From Prosthecobacter debontii (GTDB lineage Bacteria; Verrucomicrobiota; Verrucomicrobiia; Verrucomicrobiales; Akkermansiaceae): 51,576 nt of DNA. The translations under genes were made by a program, and so were the position numbers. The notes under the pieces are model-generated. The model was not told where the DNA came from and did not search any database. It was given only the letters and a program-made list of their open reading frames with translations. This document shows, one piece after another, positions 7,541-16,806 of the stretch. The number at the start of each line of letters is the position of its first letter. Within the stretch, counting starts at the first letter, position 1. The DNA lies in contig CAMCBV010000021.1 in NCBI GenBank assembly GCA_945873125.1, positions 1-51,576 of the forward strand, read 5' to 3'.

Positions 7541-7930
7541 TCACAGCCCCCACTCCCAGTCCTGCTTAATCTGGTCAATAGCCCGACGGTCTTTCTTGGT
7601 CGGCCTGCCCTTGGCTGCTTCCGCTTTTGCCAACTGCCAATTTTTCAGGGAGTCATAGACCTCTGGCTTGGTTCGATCTTCGTAGCAGGCGCGCGCTTCT
7701 GGGGCTCCGACGCGCTTATCGATCAACCCAAGCACCAAAATATCCCGCACACCGGGTCCTTCGGCGAAAGGAATCTCCAATCCATCACCTACGTGAACGG
7801 AGGAAGACCGTTTCATCACATGCCCGTTTCGTTTCACCTTACCGTTACCCAGAATCTCGACCGCCAACGCCCGTGTTTTGTAAAATCTAACCGCCCACAA
7901 CCATTTGTCGGCACGCACTGAATCTGACAT
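7541..7930 (-). CDS. hslR: S4-domain RNA-binding protein, Hsp15 (HslR) family
   Basis: 129 residues, usual length for Hsp15. The S4 domain occupies the first 60 residues: VRADKWLWAVRFYKTRALA, GNGKVKRNGHVMKRSSSVHVGDGLEI. The C-terminal tail is basic (KAEAAKGRPTKKDRRAID). In E. coli Hsp15 binds stalled 50S subunits that carry nascent chain-tRNA and helps recycle them. It is the first gene of a probable three-gene minus-strand unit with the CIA30 and epimerase genes; nothing in the sequence links their roles. Confidence 0.9.
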   Translation of the reverse strand: MSDSVRADKWLWAVRFYKTRALAVEILGNGKVKRNGHVMKRSSSVHVGDGLEIPFAEGPGVRDILVLGLIDKRVGAPEARACYEDRTKPEVYDSLKNWQLAKAEAAKGRPTKKDRRAIDQIKQDWEWGL

Positions 7931-8094
7931 GACAGGATTTAATGCTGAAAAAATAAAAACTGGAATACTGAAATAAGGCCCGAATTCCGTTATGGCGAAA
8001 TGGATAAAACTTACTTACCGAGTGAAACCCAAGCATCAACGAACTCTCAATCAATCTTGCTCGCCCTAAGCAACACCCGAGCCACTCACCCCTT

Positions 8095-8128
8095 TACAAT
8101 CTTTGTCACGGCCACGACAAGAATTGTA
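8095..8128. promoter_or_regulatory. 34-bp palindrome, upstream copy, before the photolyase-like gene
   Basis: TACAAT ... ATTGTA palindrome with centre GGCC; arms of 17 bp with a few mismatches. It shares its core and the preceding CACTCACCCC phrase with a second copy 75 bp downstream. It could be a twin operator for a dimeric regulator, or a dispersed palindromic repeat; the sequence alone does not decide. Confidence 0.5.
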
Positions 8129-8169
8129 CGCACGGAGCAATACTCGAACTAACCACTCACCCCCTCCTT

Positions 8170-8203
8170 TACAATCTTTGTCGTGGCCACGACAAAAATT
8201 GTA
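8170..8203. promoter_or_regulatory. 34-bp palindrome, downstream copy, before the photolyase-like gene
   Basis: Nearly perfect 17-bp arms around GGCC: TACAATCTTTGTCGTGG pairs with CCACGACAAAAATTGTA with a single mismatch. Centre-to-centre spacing from the other copy is 75 bp (close to seven helical turns). It ends about 155 bp before the next start codon. The rest of the 7931-8359 gap shows no gene. Confidence 0.55.
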
Positions 8204-8359
8204 CGGAATGGGAACTGCGATTTTGAATTGCGTCTTTGTGAGCTGAACATTTGGGTTTTTTCGCTATTGGAGATTCGATTCAGAATGATGGCTCCTGTAG
8301 TATAGATAAAAACTCCCTGCCCTGTTGCGGATTTAGAAAGCCGCTGCATGATAGTGCAT

Positions 8360-9523
8360 ATGGATTTCATACCGACGCGCGCGGCGGCGCTTGCTCAACT
8401 CGAACGATTTCTCCCACATGCTGCGAGATATGCCGGTCAGCGGAATTTTGATCTCGGACATGGGAATCATCATGGGGTTTCATGGCTCTCGCCTTATATC
8501 CGGATGCGATTGATCACTGAAGAAGAAGTGACACGTGCGGTTCTCGCCAAATACAGTGCGCGATCCGCAGAGAAATTTCTCCAAGAAATCGCATGGCGCA
8601 CCTATTGGAAGGGCTGGTTGGAAATGAGACCCGAGGTTTGGACGGACTACCGGCTTTCACTTGAAACCTTTCACCGCTCAGATGAATACCAGCAAGCTAT
8701 CCATGGAAAAACCGGGATCGCATGCATGGATCATTGGGTGAATGAATTGTCACAGACCGGTTATCTTCACAATCATGCGAGGATGTGGTTTGCCTCGATA
8801 TGGATTTTCACCCTCAAGCTGCCCTGGCAGCTCGGTGCCGATTTTTTTCTAACCCATTTGCTAGATGCCGACCCTGCGGTAAACACACTCTCTTGGCGCT
8901 GGGTTGCCGGACTTCACACACCCGGCAAGCATTACATTGCCCGAGCGTCAAATATCGAAAAATACACCAACGGCCGATTCAATCCGGCAGGGCAACTCGA
9001 CGAACAGGCAAAACCTATTCTGTTGGATCGAAACTATGAAAGACGCCCGCTTGTGTTACCGAACACTCCAAAGCCTCAGGGACGGGTGGGACATCTCATG
9101 TTTCCTGAGGACCTAGCTGTACCCCCTTCGGAAATAGGCGAAATTCACGCATCTGCGGCTTACCTTCCACCCGACCTTGAGACATCGCCAAGAGTTGCCG
9201 GGTTTCTGAATCAGGCAATTTATCATACCCTGAGCGAGCGACAAGGAAGCCAGCTAGAAGGAGATTTCACAACCGCACTTGAGGATTGGATCGCTGAGGA
9301 AAAACTCGACTCTGTGGTGATCTCCTATCTCACGATCGGCACTACGAAAGATTTTATCTCAAAATATGCCTTGCCTCCCAATATTCACACCTTTGTCCGG
9401 ACATGGGATCGCCTGCTCTGGCCGCATGCGACAGCAGGATTCTTCAAACTCAAAACCATACTTCCGAAAATCCATACCTCATTGGCTCCTGTGAGAAAGG
9501 ATGACTTGTTTCCAGACGTTTGA
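8360..9523 (+). CDS. Photolyase/cryptochrome-like FAD-binding protein without the N-terminal antenna domain
   Basis: 387 residues from ATG 8360 (an ATG at 8348 adds four). It begins directly in the helical part, FIPTRAAALAQLERFLP, and carries the FAD-binding half of photolyases: SWLSPYIRMRLIT, FLQEIAWRTYWKGW, TGIACMDHWVNELSQTGYLHNHARMW, LLDADPAVNTLSWRWVAGLHT and ARASNIEKYTNGRF. The usual Rossmann-like antenna domain is absent from the front. Instead about 120 C-terminal residues (from PPDLETSPRV) follow, ending in WPHATAGFFKLKTILPKI. I recall such about 390-aa FAD-only proteins in several bacteria, function unproven. A light-dependent repair or sensing role is inferred. Two long palindromes lie upstream. 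Confidence 0.8.
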   Translation: MDFIPTRAAALAQLERFLPHAARYAGQRNFDLGHGNHHGVSWLSPYIRMRLITEEEVTRAVLAKYSARSAEKFLQEIAWRTYWKGWLEMRPEVWTDYRLSLETFHRSDEYQQAIHGKTGIACMDHWVNELSQTGYLHNHARMWFASIWIFTLKLPWQLGADFFLTHLLDADPAVNTLSWRWVAGLHTPGKHYIARASNIEKYTNGRFNPAGQLDEQAKPILLDRNYERRPLVLPNTPKPQGRVGHLMFPEDLAVPPSEIGEIHASAAYLPPDLETSPRVAGFLNQAIYHTLSERQGSQLEGDFTTALEDWIAEEKLDSVVISYLTIGTTKDFISKYALPPNIHTFVRTWDRLLWPHATAGFFKLKTILPKIHTSLAPVRKDDLFPDV

Positions 9524-9627
9524 GAGGACCGAACATTGAAGCAAATGGGAGGAAACCACGAATTTCTCTTTCCACGGCTCACAAATAAAACCAACGATTC
9601 GCCATCAACCTATTTCTACAGCTCCAC

Positions 9628-10476
9628 TTGTTGGTGGTTATTTTCGCGGCGACGACGGTTTTGGGTCGGCTCGCCTCCGTTAGTGCGCCCGTGCTGGTGA
9701 CATGGCGCTGCTTGCTCGCCGCGCTGGGTGCGTTCTTTTGGGTAGCGTTGATGCGAGACAGGAAAATTTGGATTGGTGGAAGAGAAATCCTGAAACTACT
9801 TGGAGTCGGAGCCGTCATCGGCGTGCATTGGTTGTGTCTGTTCGGCGCGGTGAAAATTGCAAATGTATCCATTGCACTTGCCGGCTTGGCGACGCTTTCA
9901 TTGTTCACTGCGTTTACCGAACCGCTGCTCAACCGCCGTAAGATTCTAAAGTTCGAGGTATTTCTCGGGCTGATTGTGCTCGCCGGCATTTGCCTGATTG
10001 CGGGTGTGGAAACCCATCATGCGCTGGGCCTTGGAGTGGCGCTTTTCAGTGCGTTCCTCGCATCGGTGTTTCTCGTTCTGAATCGAACCATCGTCATCAA
10101 CGGTGGCGATCCCATGGTCATGGTTGGTTGGGAAATGGTTGCATCGACGGTAGTTTGTTTTTTGGCGATACCGATTTTCGATCCACTAGGTTTCCCCGCG
10201 CTTGCCGTGACTGATGCAATGGACTGGCTCTGGATTATCATTCTAGCATGGGGCTGCACCGTATTTGCGCAGGCATTGACGAATCGGCTGCTGCATTCCA
10301 TCAGCGCGTACAATTTCAACCTAGCGGCGAATTTCGAGCCGGTTTACGGCATCCTTGCGGCTGCGGTCATTTTCAACGAGCACGCGAATCTCAAGCCGGC
10401 ATTTTATCTAGGCACGTTCGCGATCGTATTGGCCAACCTTCTGCACCCCATGTTGCAGAGGCGTTTTGGAAAATAA
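9628..10476 (+). CDS. EamA-family (DMT superfamily) transporter
   Basis: 282 residues from a TTG at 9628; about ten hydrophobic segments in two EamA repeats (for example HWLCLFGAVKIANVSIALAGLATLSLF and the second-half FNLAANFEPVYGILAAAVIFNEH). It is probably an inner-membrane exporter or permease of small metabolites; the substrate is unknown. The start is uncertain: the frame is open to a stop at 9586 and the extra codons read NQRFAINLFLQLH, which resembles the usual N terminus (NLFLQLHLLVVIF), yet no ATG, GTG or TTG occurs there. Either the TTG is right, or a rare codon such as ATC 9604 is used, or the start is mutated. Confidence 0.8.
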   Translation: MLVVIFAATTVLGRLASVSAPVLVTWRCLLAALGAFFWVALMRDRKIWIGGREILKLLGVGAVIGVHWLCLFGAVKIANVSIALAGLATLSLFTAFTEPLLNRRKILKFEVFLGLIVLAGICLIAGVETHHALGLGVALFSAFLASVFLVLNRTIVINGGDPMVMVGWEMVASTVVCFLAIPIFDPLGFPALAVTDAMDWLWIIILAWGCTVFAQALTNRLLHSISAYNFNLAANFEPVYGILAAAVIFNEHANLKPAFYLGTFAIVLANLLHPMLQRRFGK

Positions 10477-10500
10477 AGGTGAACACCTCTTCAAGGTCGT

Positions 10501-10519
10501 GCGCTCTGAGCCAGAGCGC
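10501..10519. repeat. Hairpin between convergent genes, degenerate palindromic repeat
   Basis: Arms GCGCTCT (10501-10507) and AGAGCGC (10513-10519) with a GAGCC loop, preceded by GGTGAACACCT, which resembles the GGTGAACGCCT upstream of the repeat at 621. It sits between two convergent genes and could act as a bidirectional terminator, although there is no T-run. Confidence 0.45.
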
Positions 10520-10547
10520 CCTCACTCATCCATACCTGAGAAAAAAC

Positions 10548-11318
10548 CTACCTCGGCATCATCAGTTCTTCATCCGTAAAGCCGGTCAGAGAGCGCAACC
10601 CGGCCAATAATTTCCTAAGTGCGAAGAACAGGAAAACCATAATGGGAAAGCCGATGACAAGAAATCCATAGCCGGTGACTTTCGCGACTTTTTCATTATA
10701 GAGCTCGCGTGCATTCGGGGCTGTGTGATCGAGGTCGCCGAGAAAATACATCGCCATGCCGAAGTTGAGAACCGTGCTGATGAAGAACGACATGCCGAAG
10801 AGGATCGTCGCATTCAAAATAGCTTTGTCATAGGCCGCCTGCTTTCCGAGCTCGTTGACTTTGGCTTCGATTTTCACAATGTTGAAAATTGAATCGTTGT
10901 AGAGAAAAGTGCGCAGCAAGGGCGTTTTTGACCAATGCGAGACAATGACCGCAAAACCGAGAACGAATGGGATGGATGCTTCCTTGAGGCCGAACAAAAC
11001 CGCCGCATTCTCATTGACCGTGCCGTCCTTATTCCAGAGGAAAAGAGTGAGCCCCCCTGTCAGCATCACGGAAAACAAACCGAGACCGGAGAAGAAATTC
11101 ATTTTCCGGGTTTTCACAAAAAACCAGATTCCGTAGCCAATGGGAAAGACGAGAGCAACAAACAGCGCATAAAGTGGTCCGATGTGCCAGAGCTCGGCCG
11201 CCGGAGCGCTTGGCTCCTTGCTCAAGAAACTCAACGCCAAGACAGGGATGAGAACATTGATGAGAATGTTCGCAAGGGGATGTTCTTTGGCAGGTGTTGA
11301 GGAAGCTTCAGGGGGCAT
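10548..11318 (-). CDS. VC0807-family multi-pass membrane protein
   Basis: 256 residues, about six hydrophobic segments, starting ANILINVLIPVLALSFLS after a short polar N terminus. Other recognisable stretches are LYALFVALVFPIGYGIW, GLGLFSVMLTGGLTLFLW, FVLGFAVIVSHWSKTPLL and ILNATILFGMSFFISTVLNFGMAMYFL. This matches my memory of the VC0807 family, distantly like intracellular-septation protein A; its function is unknown. The C terminus is a charged tail (GFTDEELMMPR). It is convergent with the EamA gene and separated by 94 bp from the glycoside hydrolase cluster, so it is not clearly part of either unit. Confidence 0.7.
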   Translation of the reverse strand: MPPEASSTPAKEHPLANILINVLIPVLALSFLSKEPSAPAAELWHIGPLYALFVALVFPIGYGIWFFVKTRKMNFFSGLGLFSVMLTGGLTLFLWNKDGTVNENAAVLFGLKEASIPFVLGFAVIVSHWSKTPLLRTFLYNDSIFNIVKIEAKVNELGKQAAYDKAILNATILFGMSFFISTVLNFGMAMYFLGDLDHTAPNARELYNEKVAKVTGYGFLVIGFPIMVFLFFALRKLLAGLRSLTGFTDEELMMPR

Positions 11319-11412
11319 AAAGAAACGAATGGGTTGGTGGGTCTAGTGACGGGGGTATAAAACGACGTAGCTTTTCCAAGCATGATTCACACATGGCACT
11401 GAGTGAAAAGGA

Positions 11413-13785
11413 TTATTTAGTCCAGGTGACCGTCCACTCGATCACGGAAGACTTGGTGCTAGTAAGCGTGATGCGGACGAGATCGCCTTGTTTGGAAATT
11501 TGTGCCTTGGCGCCGGAGGCGCTCACTTCCTTGGCAACGAATCCATTGGGAGCGATGGTGATGATAAAAGGTTCACCTGTGACGACTTTGGCCGTACCGG
11601 AGTAGGTGGAGGTTTCAGCTTTCCACTTCACATCACCCAGATCCTGGTAACCCTGCATGATGTGGCGGTTGGTTGAGAGAAACTGCGGGTGGACTGCTTT
11701 GCGATGGAGCGAATAGGTGAGAGCCTGCTGGGGCTTAAGCGCTTGCTCAATGGCCTCATCGCCACGGAAAAGACCCACCAACTTATCGTTCCAGAAGTCA
11801 TAGAGATAAAACGATGCATCGGCATCCTGACCCAGCGATCCGGTATCCGCTTGGTTTCCAGAAATAGGAGCGGTAACGGTGAAAGGCTGATCGTGGTTAT
11901 TGCAGAGAATGATCTGAGCCCAATCGGGATTGATCTGATAAACATAAACCGATGGGTCCTCACGACCCTCGACCAGCATGTCCACCGGACGGAAGGATTG
12001 GGTGCCTCCGAGGATGGGATAAAGACGTGTCAGATCGTATTGCTCTTCCGCCGTCATGCGTCCGAAGGAAGTGCCGAGCTCAAGACGCCCTGAAATTAAC
12101 CCAATTTGAGTAAGCATCGTGCGGCGCGCATCGATATCCATTTTCTTGAACGATTTTCCATCGGGGTAGTAGCCGAATACGCTGCGATGTTTGTACCAAC
12201 GGAGGCCGATCCGTGAGGCCATTTCCGGTTCGAAATGTGAGGAGTCCAACCACACGCGCTGGAGATCGACGACGCCAGCCGTAACATCGAGCATAGGAGC
12301 GAGGCTTTCGCCCAAGTTACGCTCGTGAATGAATGCCTGTTCACCAAGACCGGCACGTGCGAGTTCGAATACTTTGCGGTAGGCCGCGGTGGTGGTGTAG
12401 CTAGGATCTTCAAAGCCACCATTCGAAATCCATGCGGTTTCTGGATAGTCGAACTTGATACCGCCGAGACCTTGTGCGCCGAGGCGTTTCCACATGGCGA
12501 GCGTGTGGGCTTGAAAACCGGGATCGGTGAAGTCAAAGCGGACGAAAGGCTGGTGATGGCGGTGCTCGGCGTAGATGCGGGATATATCATTGTCTAACAT
12601 CCATTCCGGGTGAGCGATGGCAAAGTCGTTCGAGGGCATGTTGCTCTGGATGTAGGTGAAAGGGATACCACCGAGCTCGCGGATTTTACCGCAGAACTTT
12701 CCAAAGGTCTCGTAGGGAGGAACGAGGGAATTGTATTTCGCCCACGTTTCGTCATTCCACCAGCCCTGCTGGGTATCGCCGGTATTTTTGTCGCAGTAGT
12801 AATCGGGTTCGAGACGAATGGCTACAGGGGTGTGGTTAAGGATACCGGATTTGGCGGCGAGTTCCATTTGGCCGACAAGCTCTTTGGAGTTATTGATCGG
12901 GCGTCCCTCGCCATACGAACCCTGGGATACAAGCCAACCGCAGAGCGTGGGAAAATCATAAGGCTTGGGACGGGCTTGGTTGGCGGAGCGCATGGCCATA
13001 CCGTAGGCATCGAGAGAAGCGAAAGGATCGGCAGTGGAAATGTCGAGAAACACGGTGTCGGTGCCTTGATAAGTCGTGCCGGGGTTGATTCGTTTCCCCT
13101 GCGGATCCTCGATGGTGACCGAGAGATCACCACTGCGTTCATCAATCTTAATAAGACGTAAAAACTCAAGGTAGTGAAGTCCGCCAACGACGATTGATTG
13201 TCGGGTATCGTTGACTTTTCCGGTGATGAGGAGGTTGTTATATGCGCTGATGGGCAGGGTGTTCTGAATGCGATTGCGTTCCGCTCCCGCTCCGCCACGA
13301 AGGAGTTGCGGATGTTCCAATTTTTTACCCGGATAGATTTTCGCCTTATCGAGGATACCGATGCGGCAGATGCGGGCGACCCCATCGCGCTGGTTCGTGA
13401 CAGAGAAACCCAGAACGGCATAAGGAAGCTGGTCGTAGAGTGAGATGTGGAGCGTTTTAATAAGTCGGTATTTGCCACCGGGGATTTCTGTAATCGAAAG
13501 CCGCTTGCCTTTACCAAACGCATCATCCAGATCACTGCTTTCCCATTTTCGTGTAGCGGCCTCGGGTTGACGCCAGCCAACTTCGTCCACTGTGAATCTT
13601 GCGTTGGAGAAAGTCGTGACTCCGGAGCGAAGATCCGTGCCCGAATAGGTGCCGGCATTCATATCATAAGACAAGCGGACGGATCCGTTGGCGATCGTTA
13701 CCGCCTTGTCCGTGGAGCTAATCTCAACGGCACTTGCCGAGGTAAGGATACAAACAATTACAAACCAGAAATGAAGTTTCATCAT
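11413..13785 (-). CDS. Secreted alpha-galactosidase-like glycoside hydrolase (clan GH-D)
   Basis: 790 residues; two adjacent ATGs (13785, 13782) precede a signal peptide (KLHFWFVIVCILTSASA). An N-terminal beta-sandwich (to about 260) is followed by a TIM barrel with AIRLEPDYYCD (about 322), FTYIQSNMPSNDF, and GGIKFDYPETAW (441-452), where Asp446 is in the place of the clan GH-D nucleophile. The C-terminal 150 residues look like a beta domain. It is unlike the other GH36-like enzyme in this window outside the motifs. Last gene of the minus-strand polysaccharide cluster, 45 bp after the acetylesterase-like gene. Substrate is unknown; with a sulfatase and an esterase nearby, a sulfated and acetylated polysaccharide is plausible. 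Confidence 0.8.
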   Translation of the reverse strand: MMKLHFWFVIVCILTSASAVEISSTDKAVTIANGSVRLSYDMNAGTYSGTDLRSGVTTFSNARFTVDEVGWRQPEAATRKWESSDLDDAFGKGKRLSITEIPGGKYRLIKTLHISLYDQLPYAVLGFSVTNQRDGVARICRIGILDKAKIYPGKKLEHPQLLRGGAGAERNRIQNTLPISAYNNLLITGKVNDTRQSIVVGGLHYLEFLRLIKIDERSGDLSVTIEDPQGKRINPGTTYQGTDTVFLDISTADPFASLDAYGMAMRSANQARPKPYDFPTLCGWLVSQGSYGEGRPINNSKELVGQMELAAKSGILNHTPVAIRLEPDYYCDKNTGDTQQGWWNDETWAKYNSLVPPYETFGKFCGKIRELGGIPFTYIQSNMPSNDFAIAHPEWMLDNDISRIYAEHRHHQPFVRFDFTDPGFQAHTLAMWKRLGAQGLGGIKFDYPETAWISNGGFEDPSYTTTAAYRKVFELARAGLGEQAFIHERNLGESLAPMLDVTAGVVDLQRVWLDSSHFEPEMASRIGLRWYKHRSVFGYYPDGKSFKKMDIDARRTMLTQIGLISGRLELGTSFGRMTAEEQYDLTRLYPILGGTQSFRPVDMLVEGREDPSVYVYQINPDWAQIILCNNHDQPFTVTAPISGNQADTGSLGQDADASFYLYDFWNDKLVGLFRGDEAIEQALKPQQALTYSLHRKAVHPQFLSTNRHIMQGYQDLGDVKWKAETSTYSGTAKVVTGEPFIITIAPNGFVAKEVSASGAKAQISKQGDLVRITLTSTKSSVIEWTVTWTK

Positions 13786-13830
13786 GATAGGGAAGGATTA
13801 GAGCGACTGCCACGAAATCGTGACTGGTGG

Positions 13831-16701
13831 TTAGGACTCATTTTGAGCGGCTTTAATGATTTGATCGATGCGCTCATCCGTCACTCCCGCTTCTTGCCAA
13901 TCGGAGACCGGAACAGCCACACTTGTGCCGGTGATTTTGGACGGCATGGTGATTTTCGGAGCGAGCGTCTTGTCGGGAATGGTGTAAATGAACTTCGCTT
14001 TACCGCCGAAGTCCTTGATGTAACCGTTGGCAAGGGCTGACATTGCCGGACCAAAGTTTTCGCCTTGGTCAGCTTTCGTCATTTCAGGACCTGTCAGGAA
14101 AACAATGCCTTTGAAGCTACCAGGAGCGAAGGAGTAGGCGCAGACGTTGTGTGTCTGGGTCGCTTTGCTGGTCACTTGTCCGGCGAGTTGCGGGAAAGTC
14201 CCCCACGTTTCTCCGTTCGGCACCCCACGTGTGGCAATCATTTGCGGGATGAATTCACTCCAATAAGTTTTCCATGCACCCATGTAGCGACGGACGTTGT
14301 CATCATACAATTTGTTACCCGGCTCCAATTGAGCGAGGTTTTCGTAGTCCGCCTTCAGGCTTGGGGCGTTTTTCAGATACTCCAGCCTCATCCAGCTGTT
14401 GAGCGGAACCGGATCACTTGTCATGTAAATGATGCCGGTCGGACGACCCGATTGTTTGGCGAGACGATGCCCCAGTATGGAGGCAAAATCATTCGTGGCG
14501 TTGTCCCAAGTGGATGCGAAGCGGTTGTTCGGTTCAGTCGAAGTGGAGACCATGTAGCGCGCTGGTCGGTCAGCAGAAGAGCGCTTGGCAATACGAGTCA
14601 TCACGCGAACAGGTTGGCCTGAGTCTTCAACTTTTAATACAGGAGGCTTTTTACTAGCGACTGGACCTGCGACATACCAGACATCACCGATGAGAATATT
14701 TTTGCAGATACGATCAATAACAACCTCACCCTTGATCGTCATGATAACCTTCAGAGTTTTCGGTTCTTTACTGGCAGCCATGGCAGGAACGGTCACGCTC
14801 CATTCTTTCATTTCCGGTGTGACAGAAATGGTTTTTTCCACGCCGGCGAAGCTGAACTTGATGATCTTTTCACCTGGAACTTCCATGCCGTATTCAAGAA
14901 CGGTCGCACCGGAAATCGTGATCGGCATATCCGCTTGAAAGATCGCGTTATCACGAAACTGAGTGCGAAGGATGGGTAGTCTACGATATTCGTAAACATG
15001 ACCCACCGTGCTGGAATCAATCTCGAGACCGGCAATTTTCATCGGCTTGTCCGACCATATTTCACTCGTGACGAGTTTGTTGTCATAATAGATGAACGGT
15101 GTGGTTGGCAGCAATGCCTTGTTGTAAAGGTTGGGTTGGAAACCAATACCGCCGGAGGCGTATGAAACTCCTCGCGGGGATTTGACCGCTGGTGAACTGA
15201 CGATCACCTTCGATCCATCGATTTTGAATGTTGCCGGATGCCAAACGCGGTCATCGCCAGCCAACCAGAACAGATTCACTTTGGAGGCGCCATCCGGAAT
15301 GATGATAGGCGTCGCGAGGCTGTCACATTTCTCAGAAGGAGTGCTGTTAGAGTTGGTGGCGGTTTCGGCAACGACCAGACCGCCATCCGCATGATCGAAT
15401 TCGACCGTGAGTTTGTCATCCTTTACGGAATAGGATTTGAACATAGGGCCATCCGTGACGAGGTCTTTTTTGCCATATTGATTTTTGAGGGCGTGAAGCG
15501 CAAGGCGCTGACCCGGAAGAGCTTTTTGTGCGTAGTGGATGGCACCCGCGATATCAATCTGGCTAGCCATGCCGGTGTTTGGGATATCACGAGCTAACCA
15601 AGTTCCCAGACGCATTTCCGACATGGGTTCGATGCTGGGAAAATTTTTTCCATAACCTTCTTTAGGCGGACCGGGGCAGTAAAACTGGTGGAAATACACC
15701 GGAAGATTCGGGTTATCCCATTTCAATCTCCAACCGCGAATCAAGCTGTGGAGATTCTGGTAATATTTCAGTCCTCCATTAATGTTCGCATAACCCTGGT
15801 TCCAGATCGCCCCGCGAATGGCATAGGGAACCACCGGACTCATGCGTCCGTTGAACATCCATGAAGCGTCGCGGTTATCGCTCATGTTGCCCGGAGTTTT
15901 CGTGGAAACCGCAAGAGCTTCTTTATCCGCCTTGATGCGCTCGGCGTTGGCTTTGATCGTATCCTCAAGGGATAGGTAAAACCCATCCCATGCCTTCTTG
16001 TGCTCAGGTGTCGTCGGATCGGTTTCCAATATTTTCTGATAGATGGATTGGGTGTATTCATCCTTACCTGCGGCAAAACCTTCACGCGGCACCCATGACT
16101 CGATGCTTGTCTGACTGAAAGAACAATTGAGGATCCCAATAGGCACTCCAATTTCTCCATAGACTTTTAGCGCGAAGGCGAAGGCAACAGCGCTGTAGTC
16201 ACCATAATCATCCACCTTCCATTCACCCGTGGCTTTTTCAATCGGGTGCAAGGAAGCATAGACACTAGTAATCTCAAATTCACGGATAGGCGGTTTCTCA
16301 CCCTTATCTGCGAGTTGTTTGACCAGATTTTGAACCGAACTCTTGGATGCGAGCCACTGCATATTGGACTGGCCGGATGCCATCCACACTTCGCCTACCA
16401 GGAGATTTTTAAGAATTTTTGCTTCGCCACCTTTTTCAGTGATCGTCATCTCACGTGGTTCAGCACTCGCCGCCAGAGCATCCAGCTTGAGCATCCATTT
16501 GCCATTATCCGCTGCTTTGGCGGATTGTTTTTTCCCTGCGAATTCGACAGTGACTTCAGTGCCCGGTTTGCTCCAGCCCCAGACCGGCAGCGGAAGTTCA
16601 CGTTGTAAAACAGCGTTATCCGCAAATGGCGCACCGAGCTCAAGGGCGTAAGCGGATAAACCGCTGAGAAATAAGGAAGCTAAAACAAGTTTCGATTTCA
16701 T
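13831..16701 (-). CDS. Sialate O-acetylesterase-like protein with a degenerate second module
   Basis: 956 residues with a signal peptide (KSKLVLASLFLSGLSAYA). Residues 22-400 are a SIAE/SASA (SGNH-type) esterase: LQRELPLPVWGW, NLLVGEVWMASGQSNMQW (catalytic Ser112) and RGAIWNQGYAN; the usual WYQGESN and DIHP motifs are altered here (NQGYAN, AIHYAQK). Residues about 573-690 repeat the leader module (FRDNAIFQADMPITISG, MEVPGEKIIKFSFAG, NILIGDVWYVAGP), but the GQSNM serine motif is missing. SIAE-type enzymes remove O-acetyl groups from sugars. Typical members have 500-650 residues, so this is about one and a half to two units. Co-oriented with the sulfatase (105 bp) and alpha-galactosidase (45 bp). 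Confidence 0.85.
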   Translation of the reverse strand: MKSKLVLASLFLSGLSAYALELGAPFADNAVLQRELPLPVWGWSKPGTEVTVEFAGKKQSAKAADNGKWMLKLDALAASAEPREMTITEKGGEAKILKNLLVGEVWMASGQSNMQWLASKSSVQNLVKQLADKGEKPPIREFEITSVYASLHPIEKATGEWKVDDYGDYSAVAFAFALKVYGEIGVPIGILNCSFSQTSIESWVPREGFAAGKDEYTQSIYQKILETDPTTPEHKKAWDGFYLSLEDTIKANAERIKADKEALAVSTKTPGNMSDNRDASWMFNGRMSPVVPYAIRGAIWNQGYANINGGLKYYQNLHSLIRGWRLKWDNPNLPVYFHQFYCPGPPKEGYGKNFPSIEPMSEMRLGTWLARDIPNTGMASQIDIAGAIHYAQKALPGQRLALHALKNQYGKKDLVTDGPMFKSYSVKDDKLTVEFDHADGGLVVAETATNSNSTPSEKCDSLATPIIIPDGASKVNLFWLAGDDRVWHPATFKIDGSKVIVSSPAVKSPRGVSYASGGIGFQPNLYNKALLPTTPFIYYDNKLVTSEIWSDKPMKIAGLEIDSSTVGHVYEYRRLPILRTQFRDNAIFQADMPITISGATVLEYGMEVPGEKIIKFSFAGVEKTISVTPEMKEWSVTVPAMAASKEPKTLKVIMTIKGEVVIDRICKNILIGDVWYVAGPVASKKPPVLKVEDSGQPVRVMTRIAKRSSADRPARYMVSTSTEPNNRFASTWDNATNDFASILGHRLAKQSGRPTGIIYMTSDPVPLNSWMRLEYLKNAPSLKADYENLAQLEPGNKLYDDNVRRYMGAWKTYWSEFIPQMIATRGVPNGETWGTFPQLAGQVTSKATQTHNVCAYSFAPGSFKGIVFLTGPEMTKADQGENFGPAMSALANGYIKDFGGKAKFIYTIPDKTLAPKITMPSKITGTSVAVPVSDWQEAGVTDERIDQIIKAAQNES

Positions 16702-16806
16702 GAGTAAGGAAAGTGACGGTGCCTGCGCGAGGCGGGTGGTATTTCATCACATATACAGACCGATGGAATGCCTAAGTTGTATCAATTCGCCAAAAATAAT
16801 GCCGCT

